Notes: generated from the letters alone by a model not told the origin. A stretch of DNA of 64,000 bases from Streptomyces sp. NBC_01268 (GCF_036240795.1 NZ_CP108454.1:2480001-2544000), one strand, 5' to 3'; shown: positions 42,886 to 52,177, counted from the stretch's first letter. Program-made: numbers and translations.

Positions 42886-42904
42886 TTAGGGTCGCCTTAC
42901 CTTA
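42886..42904. promoter_or_regulatory. Iron box before the siderophore-binding gene
   Basis: TTAGGGTCGCCTTACCTTA agrees at 14 of 19 positions with the IdeR/DmdR consensus, and a further CCTTACC repeat follows. It lies in the promoter region of the minus-strand lipoprotein gene. Confidence 0.7.
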
Positions 42905-43047
42905 CCTACCCTGAGCCCCACCAGCACAACCCGCCCCCTCCGCTCAGCGGAACCGGATGACGGCCACCCTTTGGGGTGAAGTGCGGTGGCTCGCGTTGTT
43001 CGGCTGGAAGTGCGAAAACTAGCTTCGTGGCCGGAGGTGACGAGTCG

Positions 43048-44193
43048 ATGACAGTCTGTGCCGTCGAAACGGCGGCGGAAGGCGGCCCGATGTGGCCCGC
43101 GCCCGCCGGCCCCGGAGCGTTCACGATCACCACGAACGGCGCCTACGCGGCCCGGCTCGCGGGATCCGGGGACGCGCTGTACGTCGAGCGGTGGACGCTC
43201 GACGGCCCGGAGCCGTACGCCGTACCGCTGCCGCTCGCCCAGCCCGAGGAGCCCGGCACACCGCTGCTGCCGCTGGCCGACGGGCGGGTGCTGGTCGCGC
43301 GCCGCGTGGACGGGCGCCGGCACACGTTCTCGCTGCTGTACCCGACCGGCCCCGAGACGGGCGAGCTGGTGCTCGGCGCCGTGGAGGCGCCCGGCACGGG
43401 GGAGCTGGTGCTGCTCCCGCCGTCGCCCGACGGCATCTGCGCGTACGCCATGTGCGTCGGCCAGGACACCACCACCCTGTGGCTGGTGGCGGGCGGCGCC
43501 TTCGGGCCCGAGCAGGTCGCCGAGGTCAGGGGGCGCTGCTCGGGCGGCGTGTGGCTGGACCGTACGGGCCGGATGCTCGCCCTCGACCGGCGCCTGGACG
43601 ACGGCCCGGTGAAGGCGGTCGCGGTCGACCTGGAGCGCGGCGGCGAGGTGACCCCGCTGCTGCAGATCACCGAGGACAGCCACGACCGGCTGCTGCTCGC
43701 GGACCCCGACAGCGGGCTGCTGCTGATCCGCTCCGACGCGCCCTCGCCGGGGCACGACCGGCTGGGCTGGGGCGTCCTGGGGAGCCTGCTGCCGGTGCGG
43801 TTCCCCGAGTGCCTGCGCCTCGACGACGCGGCGGTCACGCCGTTCGCGGTGCAGCCCGGGCAGGCGCTCCTGCCGGAGGGCTGCGGGGTGGCGCTGCGGA
43901 TCGACGCCGCGGCGGGCAGCTGGGTGGGCATGTGGCGGCCCTCCGCGCGCCGGATGCGCCAACTGGGCGTACCGGCGGGCTGGCTGGCCGGGGCGGGCCT
44001 GTGGACGCCCGAGGGGGTGCTGCGGCTCCCCTACGCGACGGCCGGCACGCCCTGCGGGCTCGCGTCCCTGGAGGAGCCCGACGAGCCCCCCGTACCGGAA
44101 CCGGGCCCGGTGACGGGCACCGGCGCCTTCAAGATCTGCCGGCCGGTGCCGTTGCAGCAGGCTCCGCTGACGGACCGCCGGCCCGCTCGTTAG
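43048..44193 (+). CDS. Conserved hypothetical protein, beta-propeller-like
   Basis: A 381-residue soluble protein. It is made of repeated short strand blocks of the kind LYVERWTLDG, VLVARRVDGRRHTFSLLYP, GELVLLPPSPDGICAYAM and GGVWLDRTGRMLALDRRLDDG, suggestive of a beta-propeller. No signal peptide and no catalytic motif. GGAGG lies 10 bases before the ATG; a GTG 21 bases upstream is an alternative. Commonly found in Streptomyces, function unknown. Confidence 0.65.
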   Translation: MTVCAVETAAEGGPMWPAPAGPGAFTITTNGAYAARLAGSGDALYVERWTLDGPEPYAVPLPLAQPEEPGTPLLPLADGRVLVARRVDGRRHTFSLLYPTGPETGELVLGAVEAPGTGELVLLPPSPDGICAYAMCVGQDTTTLWLVAGGAFGPEQVAEVRGRCSGGVWLDRTGRMLALDRRLDDGPVKAVAVDLERGGEVTPLLQITEDSHDRLLLADPDSGLLLIRSDAPSPGHDRLGWGVLGSLLPVRFPECLRLDDAAVTPFAVQPGQALLPEGCGVALRIDAAAGSWVGMWRPSARRMRQLGVPAGWLAGAGLWTPEGVLRLPYATAGTPCGLASLEEPDEPPVPEPGPVTGTGAFKICRPVPLQQAPLTDRRPAR

Positions 44194-44241
44194 ACTCACT
44201 GGCCGCACAGCAAGAGCGAGATCAACGGGGTGAGTTCCACC

Positions 44242-44364
44242 ATGAGCAACACGGACGCGCAGGAGTCGAACGGCTCGGGCAGGCACCGGGGCGAATCGGC
44301 ACCGTCGGAGGACGCGACGTCCTCCTCGCCGCACGGCCGCCACCGTCGCGAGCCCGACGCGTAG
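44242..44364 (+). CDS. Small hydrophilic protein of 40 residues
   Basis: A short frame starting MSNTDAQESNGSGRHRG and ending HGRHRREPDA, rich in Ser, Glu, His and Arg, with no hydrophobic segment. Codon use fits the genus, a GGGGTG purine stretch lies upstream, and a strong terminator follows the stop at 30 bases, so it is likely a real transcript. TAGACT at 44191-44196 may be its -10 element. Function unknown. Confidence 0.5.
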   Translation: MSNTDAQESNGSGRHRGESAPSEDATSSSPHGRHRREPDA

Positions 44365-44394
44365 CGGCAGGACCGGCAGGCGCGCGCGAGCGCA

Positions 44395-44436
44395 CGGACG
44401 GCCCCCGGGGAGGGATCCCTCCCCGGGGGCCGTCCG
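44395..44436. terminator. Perfect 42-bp palindromic terminator
   Basis: Two 21-base arms, perfectly complementary and centred on GGATCC. It lies between the small gene and the facing SDR gene, so it ends both transcripts. Confidence 0.85.
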
Positions 44437-44471
44437 CCTTCCTCGACCTCCCCGTCCGCACCCCCGCGCGG

Positions 44472-45416
44472 TCAGCCCTTCTTCAGCCCCAGCACCTCCG
44501 CCGCCGCGAAGGTCTCCCCCGCCGGCCGCGCCGCGTAGTGCGGGGTGAGGAGCCCGTCGAGCTCCTCGTAGGTGAAGGCGTCCTTCGCCGTGTCGAACTT
44601 CGCGGCCACCTTCGGGCGGTCCACGATCGCCACCATCCCGCCGTGGACGACCAGCAGCTGCCCGTTGACCCCGGCCGCCGCCGGGGAGGCGAGATAGCCG
44701 ACGAGCGGCGCCACGTGCTCCGGAGACAGCGGGTCGAGCTGGTCCTCGGCGGTCGGCTCGGCGAACCCGGCGAAGACGTCCTCGGTCATCCGGGTGCGGG
44801 CCCGGGGGCAGATCGCGTTCGCCGTGACGCCGTACTTGGCGAGGGCGAGCGCGGTGGACGTCGTCAGGCCCACGATCCCGCCCTTGGCCGCCGCGTAGTT
44901 GGGCTGTCCGGCCGAACCGGCGAGGAAGGCCTCGGACGAGGTGTTGACGATCCGCCCGTAGACGCCGCTCTCGCCCGCCTTCGCCCGGCCCCGCCAGTGC
45001 ACCGCCGCGTGGTGGGTGGTGTTGAAGTGGCCCTTGAGGTGGACCCGGATCACCGAGTCCCACTCCTCCTCGCTCATCGAGAAGACCATCCGGTCACGCA
45101 GGATGCCCGCGTTGTTGACCAGGATGTCCAGCTTCCCGAACTCGCTCACGGCCAGGTCGACCAGGGCGCGCGCGGTCTCGAAGTCGGCGATGTCCCCGAG
45201 GTGGGCGACGGCCCGGCCGCCCGCCGCGCGGATCTCGGCGGCCACCTCCTCGGCGGGGGTCGCCGACGCGTCGCCGGAGCCGTCCCGCCCGGGCTGGCCG
45301 TAGTCGTTGACGACGACGGCCGCGCCGAGCCCGGCCAGTTCGAGCGCCTCGGCCCGGCCGAGCCCGCGGCCGGCGCCGGTGACGATCGCGCTCAGTCCCT
45401 CAAGAGGGAGTGACAT
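44472..45416 (-). CDS. SDR, (3R)-hydroxyacyl-CoA dehydrogenase-like
   Basis: A 314-residue short-chain dehydrogenase of the peroxisomal multifunctional-enzyme-2 N-terminal type. It has the NAD loop GAGRGLGRAEALELA, the MFE-2 insertion VVVNDYGQPGRDGSG, NNAG, the Ser in NTSSEAF and the YxxxK in PNYAAAKGG. With the alcohol dehydrogenase and MaoC hydratase genes before it (all minus strand, gaps of about 25-30 bases) it fits a beta-oxidation step on an acyl-CoA side chain. The substrate is unknown; sterol or bile-acid-like chains are typical for such sets. Confidence 0.85.
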   Translation of the reverse strand: MSLPLEGLSAIVTGAGRGLGRAEALELAGLGAAVVVNDYGQPGRDGSGDASATPAEEVAAEIRAAGGRAVAHLGDIADFETARALVDLAVSEFGKLDILVNNAGILRDRMVFSMSEEEWDSVIRVHLKGHFNTTHHAAVHWRGRAKAGESGVYGRIVNTSSEAFLAGSAGQPNYAAAKGGIVGLTTSTALALAKYGVTANAICPRARTRMTEDVFAGFAEPTAEDQLDPLSPEHVAPLVGYLASPAAAGVNGQLLVVHGGMVAIVDRPKVAAKFDTAKDAFTYEELDGLLTPHYAARPAGETFAAAEVLGLKKG

Positions 45417-45446
45417 GGGGCAGGTCCTCTCAGGTGTGGGTACCGG

Positions 45447-46523
45447 TCAGATCTCGATGCACGTGCGCAGCGCGGCCCCGGTCCGCATCTGCTCCAGCGC
45501 CTCGTTGATCCCGGCCAGCGGCACCCGGTGCGTGATCAGGGACTCCAGGTCGATGCGGCCGGCCCGCCAGAGCGCGATGGCCCGTTCGTACGAACGGAGC
45601 ACGTCCCCGCCCCCGTACATGGACGGCAGGATCTTCTTCTCGTCGAAGAAGAGCTCGAACATGTTGAGCTGGAGGTGGTCGTCGAGGGCGCCCGCGCCGA
45701 CGACGCAGAGGGTGCCGCCGCGCCGGGTGGTCTCGTACGCGGTGCGCGCGGTGGCCGACTTGCCGACGACCTCGAAGACGTAGTCGAAGCCCTCGCCGCC
45801 GGTGATCCGCTGCTTGGCGTCGGCGAGGGCGTCGGGGGCGACGGCCTCGGTGGCGCCGAAGCGGAGGGCGGCCTCGCGCCGGGACTCGACGGGGTCGACG
45901 GCGACGATCTGGGCCGCGCCCTGCAGCTTGGCGCCCTGGATCGCGGAGATGCCGACGCCGCCGCAACCGATCACGGCGACCGACGAACCTGCCTCCACCT
46001 TCGCCGTGTTGATGGCCGCGCCGAGCCCGGTGGTCACGCCGCAGCCGATGAGCGCGGCGATGTCGAAGGGCACGTCGTCCGGGATGGGGACGGCGCAGCC
46101 CGCGTCGACGACGACCTCCTCGGCGAAGGTGCCGGTGCCGGCGAAGCCGAAGACGTCACCGCCGGGGCGCTTGAAGTTGGGGGTCCCGGCGTTCATGAAG
46201 CCGGCCAGGCAGAGCTGGGTCTGACCGCGCTTGCAGGCGGGACAGCTGCCGCAGGCGGGCAGCCAGCAGAGCAGCACCCGCTGCCCCTCGCTCAGTCCGG
46301 TCACCCCGTCGCCGATGTCGATGATCTCGCCGGCGCCCTCGTGCCCCGGGATGAAGGGCGCGGGCTGCGGGAGGACGCCGCTCATGGCGGAGACGTCGGA
46401 GTGGCACAGGCCGGTGGCCCGTACCCGGATCCTCACCCGGCCGGGGCCGAAGCCCACCGCCTCGACGTCGTCGAGGACTTCGAGTTTGTCCTGGCCGATC
46501 TCGTGCAGTACGGCTGCGCGCAT
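45447..46523 (-). CDS. Zinc-dependent alcohol dehydrogenase
   Basis: A 358-residue medium-chain dehydrogenase. Catalytic zinc ligands are in ATGLCHSD and GHEGAGEI, the structural zinc has four Cys in CGSCPACKRGQTQLC, and the nucleotide loop is VIGCGGVGISAIQGA. It is the class III-like form often paired with CoA-ester catabolism in actinobacteria. It lies between the SDR and MaoC genes of one operon, whose promoter region has a KstR-type box. Confidence 0.9.
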   Translation of the reverse strand: MRAAVLHEIGQDKLEVLDDVEAVGFGPGRVRIRVRATGLCHSDVSAMSGVLPQPAPFIPGHEGAGEIIDIGDGVTGLSEGQRVLLCWLPACGSCPACKRGQTQLCLAGFMNAGTPNFKRPGGDVFGFAGTGTFAEEVVVDAGCAVPIPDDVPFDIAALIGCGVTTGLGAAINTAKVEAGSSVAVIGCGGVGISAIQGAKLQGAAQIVAVDPVESRREAALRFGATEAVAPDALADAKQRITGGEGFDYVFEVVGKSATARTAYETTRRGGTLCVVGAGALDDHLQLNMFELFFDEKKILPSMYGGGDVLRSYERAIALWRAGRIDLESLITHRVPLAGINEALEQMRTGAALRTCIEI

Positions 46524-46548
46524 GGTGCGGCTCCCCTCGGGGCTGGTG

Positions 46549-47406
46549 TCAGGAGTGGTCCACGACGGTGTCGGCGAGCACGGGCGCGTCGTCCCGCTCG
46601 ACGGCGCTGACCGTGATCTGGATCCGGCCGCCCTCCAGGCGCCACATCCGGATCCGCAGGGTCTCGCCCGGGAAGACGATCCCGGCGAAGCGGGTGCGGT
46701 AGGCGCGGACCCGGGTGACGTCGCCGTCGAGGAGGGTGTCCACGGCCGCCTTGAGGGTCATGCCGTACGAGCAGAGGCCGTGCAGGATCGGCCGGTCGAA
46801 GCCCGCCAGCTTGGCGAACTCGGGGTCCGCGTGGAGCGGGTTCCAGTCGCCGGAGAGGCGGTAGAGGAGGGCCTGCTCCTCGCGGATGGGGCGCTCGACG
46901 GTGGCGTCGGGCTCGCGGGCGGGGAGTTCGAGGCGCTCGGAGGGCCCGCGGTCGCCGCCCCAGCCGCCCTCGCCGCGGACGAAGATCTGGGCGTCGCTGG
47001 TCCACAGCGGGCCGTCCTCGTCGGCGGCCTCCGAGCGGAGCACCAGGACGGCGGCCTTGCCCTTGTCGTACACGGCGGCGACGCGGGAGGTGGAGACGGC
47101 CCGGCCGGAGACGGGCAGCGGGCGGTGCAGGGTGATCGACTGCCCGCCGTGCAGGACGGCGGCGAGGTCGATGTCGATGCCGGGGGCGGAGAGCCCGCCG
47201 ACGACCCCCATGCCGGCACCGGCGACGGTCGCGAAGCTGGGCAGCACGTGCAGCCGGGATTCGAGGGTGTAGCGCAGCTCGTCGGGGTCGGTCGCGGGGA
47301 CGCCCGCGCCGAGGCCCAGGTGGTAGAGCTGGACGTCCTTGTGGTCCCAGCCGATCTCCGCGCTGCGGGGCTCGGCGGCGACGGCCTTGGCGGCGTCAAT
47401 GGGCAT
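46549..47406 (-). CDS. MaoC-like enoyl-CoA hydratase
   Basis: A 285-residue double hot-dog hydratase, MFE-2 hydratase-2 type. The hydratase-2 motif lies in the second half (LSGDWNPLHADPEFAKLAGFDRPILHGL, with catalytic Asp and His). The N-terminal half (IGWDHKDVQLYHLGLGAG, LPSFATVAG) is the non-catalytic substrate-binding repeat. It is first of the three-gene operon. With the SDR it would supply the hydration and dehydrogenation steps of an R-specific beta-oxidation cycle. Confidence 0.9.
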   Translation of the reverse strand: MPIDAAKAVAAEPRSAEIGWDHKDVQLYHLGLGAGVPATDPDELRYTLESRLHVLPSFATVAGAGMGVVGGLSAPGIDIDLAAVLHGGQSITLHRPLPVSGRAVSTSRVAAVYDKGKAAVLVLRSEAADEDGPLWTSDAQIFVRGEGGWGGDRGPSERLELPAREPDATVERPIREEQALLYRLSGDWNPLHADPEFAKLAGFDRPILHGLCSYGMTLKAAVDTLLDGDVTRVRAYRTRFAGIVFPGETLRIRMWRLEGGRIQITVSAVERDDAPVLADTVVDHS

Positions 47407-47520
47407 CGGCTTGCTGCTCCTTGGGGATCCTTGGAGTGGAAGACCTCGGTGCGGTCGTCCGCACCGTCGACCGCACCGAGGCCGTGCGGGAACCGGGACC
47501 GGAACGGAAGCCCCAGAAGC

Positions 47521-47534
47521 TAGAACCTGTTCCA
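47521..47534. promoter_or_regulatory. KstR-type operator box before the MaoC operon
   Basis: TAGAACCTGTTCCA fits the mycobacterial KstR consensus TnnAACnnGTTnnA at every fixed position. It lies 115 bases upstream of the MaoC start. KstR represses sterol/acyl-CoA catabolic genes; no KstR gene is in the window. The rest of the 298-bp gap (47407-47704) shows no gene. Confidence 0.65.
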
Positions 47535-47704
47535 GTTCGGTGACCCCCATGTATAGCGGAGGGGTGTTCTGTTGGGAACCCTCCTGACGGCATGTCAGAT
47601 CCTGTCCGCTCCCAGGGATGCAGGGCACCCGGGACATTTGTCACTGCCAGGTCCGTACATGCGCTCCTGTCCGGCCGCACCCTCCCCTCCGTAACGTCGT
47701 GGTC

Positions 47705-48661
47705 ATGACGAACGAGCCCGCCGTCGCCTTCGAGGCGGCCACCAAGACCTACGGCCCGGTCCGCGCCGTGGACGGCATCGACCTCACGATCCGCCGCGGC
47801 GAGACCGTCGCCCTGCTCGGCCGCAACGGCGCCGGGAAGTCCACGACCATCAACCTGCTGCTCGGCCTCGACGCCCCCGACAGCGGCCGGGTCCGCCTGT
47901 TCGGCGACACGCCCGCCCGCGCGGTCGAGGCGGGCCGGGTCGGCGCCATGCTCCAGGACACCCGCCCGGTCCCCCGGGTCACCGTCCGCGAGCTCGTCTC
48001 GTTCGTCGCCCGCACCTACCCCTCCCCCATGCCGGTCGCGGAGGCGCTGGAGCTGGCGGGCCTGACCGAGTTCGCGGACCGCCGCGCCGACCGGCTCTCC
48101 GGCGGCCAGGCCCAGCGCGTCCGCTTCGCCGTCGCCCTGGCCGGCAACCCCGAGCTCATCGTCCTCGACGAGCCGACCGCCGCCCTGGACGTCGAGGCCC
48201 GGCAGGTCTTCTGGGACGCGATGCGGGACTACGCCGGGCGCGGCAACACGGTGCTGTTCTCCACCCACTACCTGGAGGAGGCCGACACCAGCGCCGACCG
48301 GATCGTCGTCGTCGACGCGGGCCGCGTGCTCGCCGACGGCACGGCCGAGCAGCTGAAGCGGAGGGCCGGCGGGGCGCTGGTCTCCTTCGACCTGCACGGC
48401 GGTCCGACGGACGGCCTCACCCTGCTGCCCGGCGTCACCTCGATCGAGATCCGCGGCGACCGCGCGCACCTGCGCAGCGACGACTCGGACGCGACCGTCC
48501 TCGCGCTGGCGGCGCTGCACGCGATCCGCGGCCTGGAGGTCGCCCCGGTCTCGCTGAACGACGCGTTCCTGGCACTGACCGGCGCAGACACCACCACCGG
48601 CACCAACACCACCGGCACCGCCACCACCGCCACCACCAAGACCATGGAGACGGCCCGATGA
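47705..48661 (+). CDS. ABC exporter ATP-binding protein
   Basis: A 318-residue ATPase of the multidrug/lantibiotic-export type. It has Walker A GRNGAGKST (about 39-47), Q-loop AMLQDTRPV, signature LSGGQAQR, Walker B LIVLDEPTAALD and the H-loop in STHYLEEAD. The C-terminal extension ends in a Thr-rich tail (TTTGTNTTGTATTATTKT), probably disordered. It overlaps the permease gene by 4 bases and is followed by a histidine kinase, the usual setting of self-regulated exporters. Confidence 0.92.
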   Translation: MTNEPAVAFEAATKTYGPVRAVDGIDLTIRRGETVALLGRNGAGKSTTINLLLGLDAPDSGRVRLFGDTPARAVEAGRVGAMLQDTRPVPRVTVRELVSFVARTYPSPMPVAEALELAGLTEFADRRADRLSGGQAQRVRFAVALAGNPELIVLDEPTAALDVEARQVFWDAMRDYAGRGNTVLFSTHYLEEADTSADRIVVVDAGRVLADGTAEQLKRRAGGALVSFDLHGGPTDGLTLLPGVTSIEIRGDRAHLRSDDSDATVLALAALHAIRGLEVAPVSLNDAFLALTGADTTTGTNTTGTATTATTKTMETAR

Positions 48662-49380
48662 TCACCGCCTACGTCCGCCTCGAAGTCCGCCGCACCCTGC
48701 GCGACGTCGGCTTCGCGATCTCCTCGATCGCCGTGCCGGTGATGATGTACCTGCTCTTCACCAACCTCGGCGGCGCGAACAGCGCCGACGTCAAGGCCGC
48801 CGCCATGGTCGGCATGGCCGCGTACGGAGCGCTCGGCGCCGCCCTGTCCCTGGGCACCGGCGTCGCCGAGGACAAGTCCTCCGGCTGGCTGCGCCAGTTG
48901 CGGATCACGCCGATGACCTCGCGCCAGGTGGTCACGGGCCGCGCCCTGACCGGCACGGTCGTGGTCCTCCCGGCGATCGCCGCCGTGCTGCTCGCGGGGG
49001 CGCTCGTCAACGGCGTACGGCTCGACGCCTGGCAGTGGGCGGCGGTCGCCCTCGCCCTGTGGGCCGGCTCGCTCCCCTTCACCCTGCTCGGCCTGGGCAA
49101 CGGCTACCGGCTCTCCGCGCAGACGACCGGCGTGGTCAACGTCGCCTGCAACCTGGGGCTCGCGGTGGTCGGCGGCCTGTGGTTCCCGGTGGAGCTGTTC
49201 CCGCAGTGGCTGCGCACGATCTCGTCGTACACGCCGACCAACCGCTTCGCCGAGCTCGGCAGGGCACTGACGGAGGGCACGATGCCGGGGACCGGGGCAC
49301 TGGTGATCCTGGTCGCGTGGGCGGCACTGTTCGGCGCGTACGCGGCGGTCTCGTACCGTCGTTCGGCACGGACGATCTGA
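48658..49380 (+). CDS. ABC-2 type exporter permease
   Basis: A 240-residue membrane subunit with six hydrophobic segments. It starts MITAYVRLEVRRTLRDVGF and contains the ABC-2 signature region LGTGVAEDKSSGWLRQLRITPMT. The ATG overlaps the ATPase stop (ATGA), and the kinase gene follows at 26 bases. Pump substrate unknown; membrane or envelope stress agents are typical for this ABC-kinase-regulator arrangement. Confidence 0.9.
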   Translation: MITAYVRLEVRRTLRDVGFAISSIAVPVMMYLLFTNLGGANSADVKAAAMVGMAAYGALGAALSLGTGVAEDKSSGWLRQLRITPMTSRQVVTGRALTGTVVVLPAIAAVLLAGALVNGVRLDAWQWAAVALALWAGSLPFTLLGLGNGYRLSAQTTGVVNVACNLGLAVVGGLWFPVELFPQWLRTISSYTPTNRFAELGRALTEGTMPGTGALVILVAWAALFGAYAAVSYRRSARTI

Positions 49381-49406
49381 TGCCTGGGACTGGAGGAGGA
49401 GTCGAC

Positions 49407-50564
49407 ATGCGACGCAAGCGACGCGGCGGCCGGATCCCGGAGGAGCTGGGCCCGCCGAACGGCTTCGCCATGCTGCCGTGGCTGCTGATGGGCATGGGCG
49501 CCGTCTCCAACCTCCTCCAGGGCGACACCCGCTACCCGTGGATCGCCGGCCTCGGCCTCCTGGCCTTCAACTCCCTCTACATCTCGATCGTCTTCCGCGC
49601 CTTCGACCGCACCAAGCGGGAGGCCCCGGCGACCTGGTGGCTGCTGGCCGCGATCACTGCGGTCACCCTGGTCCTCGCCACCACCTGCGGCGGCCCCTAC
49701 CTGCTCTTCTTCCCGCTCCTCGGCCTCGCCGTGGGCTCGGTGGTCCGCGGCCGGATGCTGGGCCGGATCGTCTTCCCGCTGTGCGTGGTCGCGGGCACGG
49801 TGGCCGGGCTGCGGGACGGGTGGGGCGCGATCAACGTGGCGTACGGGACGTTCATCTCGGCCATGGTGACGGCGGCGGTGCTCACCCTCTCCGAGACGGT
49901 GAAGGAGCTGCGCGCGACCCGCGAGCAGCTGGCCCGCACGGCCGTCGAGAAGGAGCGGCTGCGCTTCTCCCGGGACCTGCACGACCTGCTCGGCCACACC
50001 CTGTCGGTGATCGTGGTGAAGTCGGAGGCCGCCCGCCGTCTGGCGCCGCGCGACCTGGACGCGGCGCTGTCGCAGATCACGGACATCGAGTCGGTCGGCC
50101 GGCAGGCGCTGACCGAGATCCGCGAGGCCGTCACCGGCTACCGCGAGGTCACCCTGGCCGCGGAGCTGGACCGCGCGCGGGACGCCCTGTCCTCCGCCGG
50201 CATCGAGCCGGTCGTCCGCCGGTCGGGCCCGCCGCTGGAAGCGCAGACCGAGGCCCTGCTGAGCTGGGTGGTCCGCGAGTCGGCGACCAACGCGGTACGG
50301 CACAGCCGCGCGACCCGCTGCACGATCGAGGTCGGGGGCACCCCCGAACGCGTCCGCCTCACCGTCACGGACAACGGTCGCGGCACGGGCGAGGGCACCC
50401 CCGGCAGCGGGCTGAAGGGCCTGCGCGAGCGGGTGCTGGCGGCGGGCGGCACCCTGGAGTCGGGCCCGGGCCCGCGCGGCGGCTTCCGGGTGACGGCGGA
50501 GCTGCCGGTGGACGGGGAGGCGGCGGACCCGCCGGCCGATGCCGCCTCCGAAGCCCTGCCGTAG
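49407..50564 (+). CDS. DesK-like sensor histidine kinase
   Basis: A 385-residue kinase. Five to six N-terminal membrane helices (about 20-165) lead to a HisKA_3 dimerisation domain with phospho-acceptor His192 in RDLHDLLGHTLSV, and a HATPase domain with ESATNAVRHS, DNGRG and GSGLKGLRERV boxes. The gene follows the ABC exporter. Its likely partner response regulator is not next door but at 55.8 kb, beyond three minus-strand genes and an inserted segment. Confidence 0.9.
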   Translation: MRRKRRGGRIPEELGPPNGFAMLPWLLMGMGAVSNLLQGDTRYPWIAGLGLLAFNSLYISIVFRAFDRTKREAPATWWLLAAITAVTLVLATTCGGPYLLFFPLLGLAVGSVVRGRMLGRIVFPLCVVAGTVAGLRDGWGAINVAYGTFISAMVTAAVLTLSETVKELRATREQLARTAVEKERLRFSRDLHDLLGHTLSVIVVKSEAARRLAPRDLDAALSQITDIESVGRQALTEIREAVTGYREVTLAAELDRARDALSSAGIEPVVRRSGPPLEAQTEALLSWVVRESATNAVRHSRATRCTIEVGGTPERVRLTVTDNGRGTGEGTPGSGLKGLRERVLAAGGTLESGPGPRGGFRVTAELPVDGEAADPPADAASEALP

Positions 50565-50581
50565 CCCCTGGGCCTTGGGCC

Positions 50582-51880
50582 CTAGGCCCGGTCGACGGAG
50601 AAGACCACGCGTACGCCGACGGTGGAGTTGATCCGCTCGTTGAGCCCCCAGATACGCCCGGTCGCCGGGTCGTAGCCGAGGTTCTGGGTGTAGACGGGGG
50701 CCGTGGTCAGCACGTGCGGGGCGGCGTTGGCGGCCGCCTTGTGGATGCAGGAGTACGAGGCGCCCGACGGGTCCCCGGATCCGCCGCCGACACCGGTGGG
50801 GCAGTCACCGGCGAGGTACCAGTCGGTGCCGTCGGTGGCGGCGCCCTGCATGGCCCAGATCGGGGAGGAGTACGCGGCGGTGGCGTGCCCGTACGGGAGG
50901 GCGGTGCCGGCGTCGAGGGCCCAGCGGATGACCCGGCCGCCGGCGGCGCCCGGCTTGTACTCGGCGGAGACGAGGCCGTCCTGGCCGGTGCGGTCGAGGC
51001 TGAGGGAGTTGAGGCAGGGCCGGTCCTTGGGGACGGTGGCATCGCTGCTGCCGACCGAGCAGGCACCGCCGTCGGAGGTGGTGACGTACTCGCCGATCAT
51101 CGGCAGGGCGTAGCTGCTCCACCGCGCGGACGAGGTCGTGCCGGAGACGCCGACGGCGTCGGTGCTGGAGTTGACCTGCCAGATGTGCCGCAGGTCGTAC
51201 ACCTGGAGCCAGCGCCCGTTGGCGACGAACACCTTGTTGCCGTACCAGACGACGCCGTCGCTGTGGCTGGAGACACCGGTGAAGCTGCCCTTGCCGTCGG
51301 CGTCGACGGTGGGGCGGACGAGGAGCAGGTGGTTGTAGCGGACCTGGCCGCCGTCGTTGTTGACGAGGCTGACCCGGCTGAACTCGTTGGCGACCTTGGC
51401 GCCGCCGGTCTGCATGCCGCGGCTGAAGTGCCAGGAGGCGAGGAAGGCGGTGTGGCCGTCCCACAGGCCGCCGGGCTGGGCGTCGTACGACCCGGTCAGC
51501 CCCTGCGGGGTCCAACCGCCGGCGTCGGTGTACGAGTTGGAGGTGTCATCGGCCGCGTCCCAGCAGAAGCCGCTGGGGCTGAGGGAGGCGGAGAGGCCCG
51601 TGGTGTGGCACAGGCCGGGACGCCCGGTACGCCCACCGGAGGTGAGGACCTGGGTGGCGTTCCGGACGGTGACGGCGCCCTGGGCTTCGACGGCCTTGAT
51701 GGCGGTGTCGTTCTCGGCGAACGTGTTCCCGGGCCGCAGCTGGAATCCGGCGACGGTCGCCGCGTCGACCGCCCCGAACGGCGTGGCGGCCTGGGCGGGC
51801 CCGGCGGCGACGAGGGAGGACCCGAGCGCGAGGAGGGCGGTCCCGAGGACCGCGAGGTGCGTGCGCAATGTCTTGACCAT
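50582..51880 (-). CDS. Secreted protein of unknown function
   Basis: A 432-residue exported protein. The signal peptide (LAVLGTALLALGSSLVAAGPAQA, cleavage about 32) is followed by a mature region rich in Gly, Ser and aromatic residues with strand-like repeats (GVVWYGNKVFVANGRWLQVYDL, SLSLDRTGQDGLVSAEY), suggesting a secreted beta-propeller. Several paired Cys suggest disulfides. It resembles conserved Streptomyces secreted proteins without known role. The stop is 17 bases from the kinase stop (convergent). Confidence 0.7.
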   Translation of the reverse strand: MVKTLRTHLAVLGTALLALGSSLVAAGPAQAATPFGAVDAATVAGFQLRPGNTFAENDTAIKAVEAQGAVTVRNATQVLTSGGRTGRPGLCHTTGLSASLSPSGFCWDAADDTSNSYTDAGGWTPQGLTGSYDAQPGGLWDGHTAFLASWHFSRGMQTGGAKVANEFSRVSLVNNDGGQVRYNHLLLVRPTVDADGKGSFTGVSSHSDGVVWYGNKVFVANGRWLQVYDLRHIWQVNSSTDAVGVSGTTSSARWSSYALPMIGEYVTTSDGGACSVGSSDATVPKDRPCLNSLSLDRTGQDGLVSAEYKPGAAGGRVIRWALDAGTALPYGHATAAYSSPIWAMQGAATDGTDWYLAGDCPTGVGGGSGDPSGASYSCIHKAAANAAPHVLTTAPVYTQNLGYDPATGRIWGLNERINSTVGVRVVFSVDRA

Positions 51881-51931
51881 GGCGAGAGATCGTAGGCGGC
51901 CCCTGGTGCCGCCCCTCCGCTGCCCCGGCCC

Positions 51932-52177
51932 CTAGCTCCCGATGCTCTGCTCGGAGGCGTTCCCCCCGATCACGGCACTCTGCGCGTCGCCGCTTGCGGG
52001 GGCCGCGGTGCCGGAGTCCTCCACCCCGAGCACGTCGGCGAGCCCGAGCCCGCCGCCGGGCAGGTCGAGGGGGACGGGAGCGGCCTGCGCGGCCCCCGCG
52101 ACCCCGAGGGCGGCAGCCGCGGCACCGGCGGCGAGGAGGAGGGAGGCGGCGAGGACACGCTGTGCGTTGTTGCTCAT
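51932..52177 (-). CDS. Small secreted protein, 81 residues
   Basis: The N-terminal signal (LAASLLLAAGAAAAALGVAGAAQAA, cleavage about 32) leaves a 49-residue mature peptide with a hydrophobic start (PVPLDLPGGGLGLADVLG) and a Ser/Ala/Gly tail. No Cys. It resembles neither chaplins nor rodlins in motif. It lies in a row of three secreted-protein genes on the minus strand. Function unknown. Confidence 0.6.
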   Translation of the reverse strand: MSNNAQRVLAASLLLAAGAAAAALGVAGAAQAAPVPLDLPGGGLGLADVLGVEDSGTAAPASGDAQSAVIGGNASEQSIGS

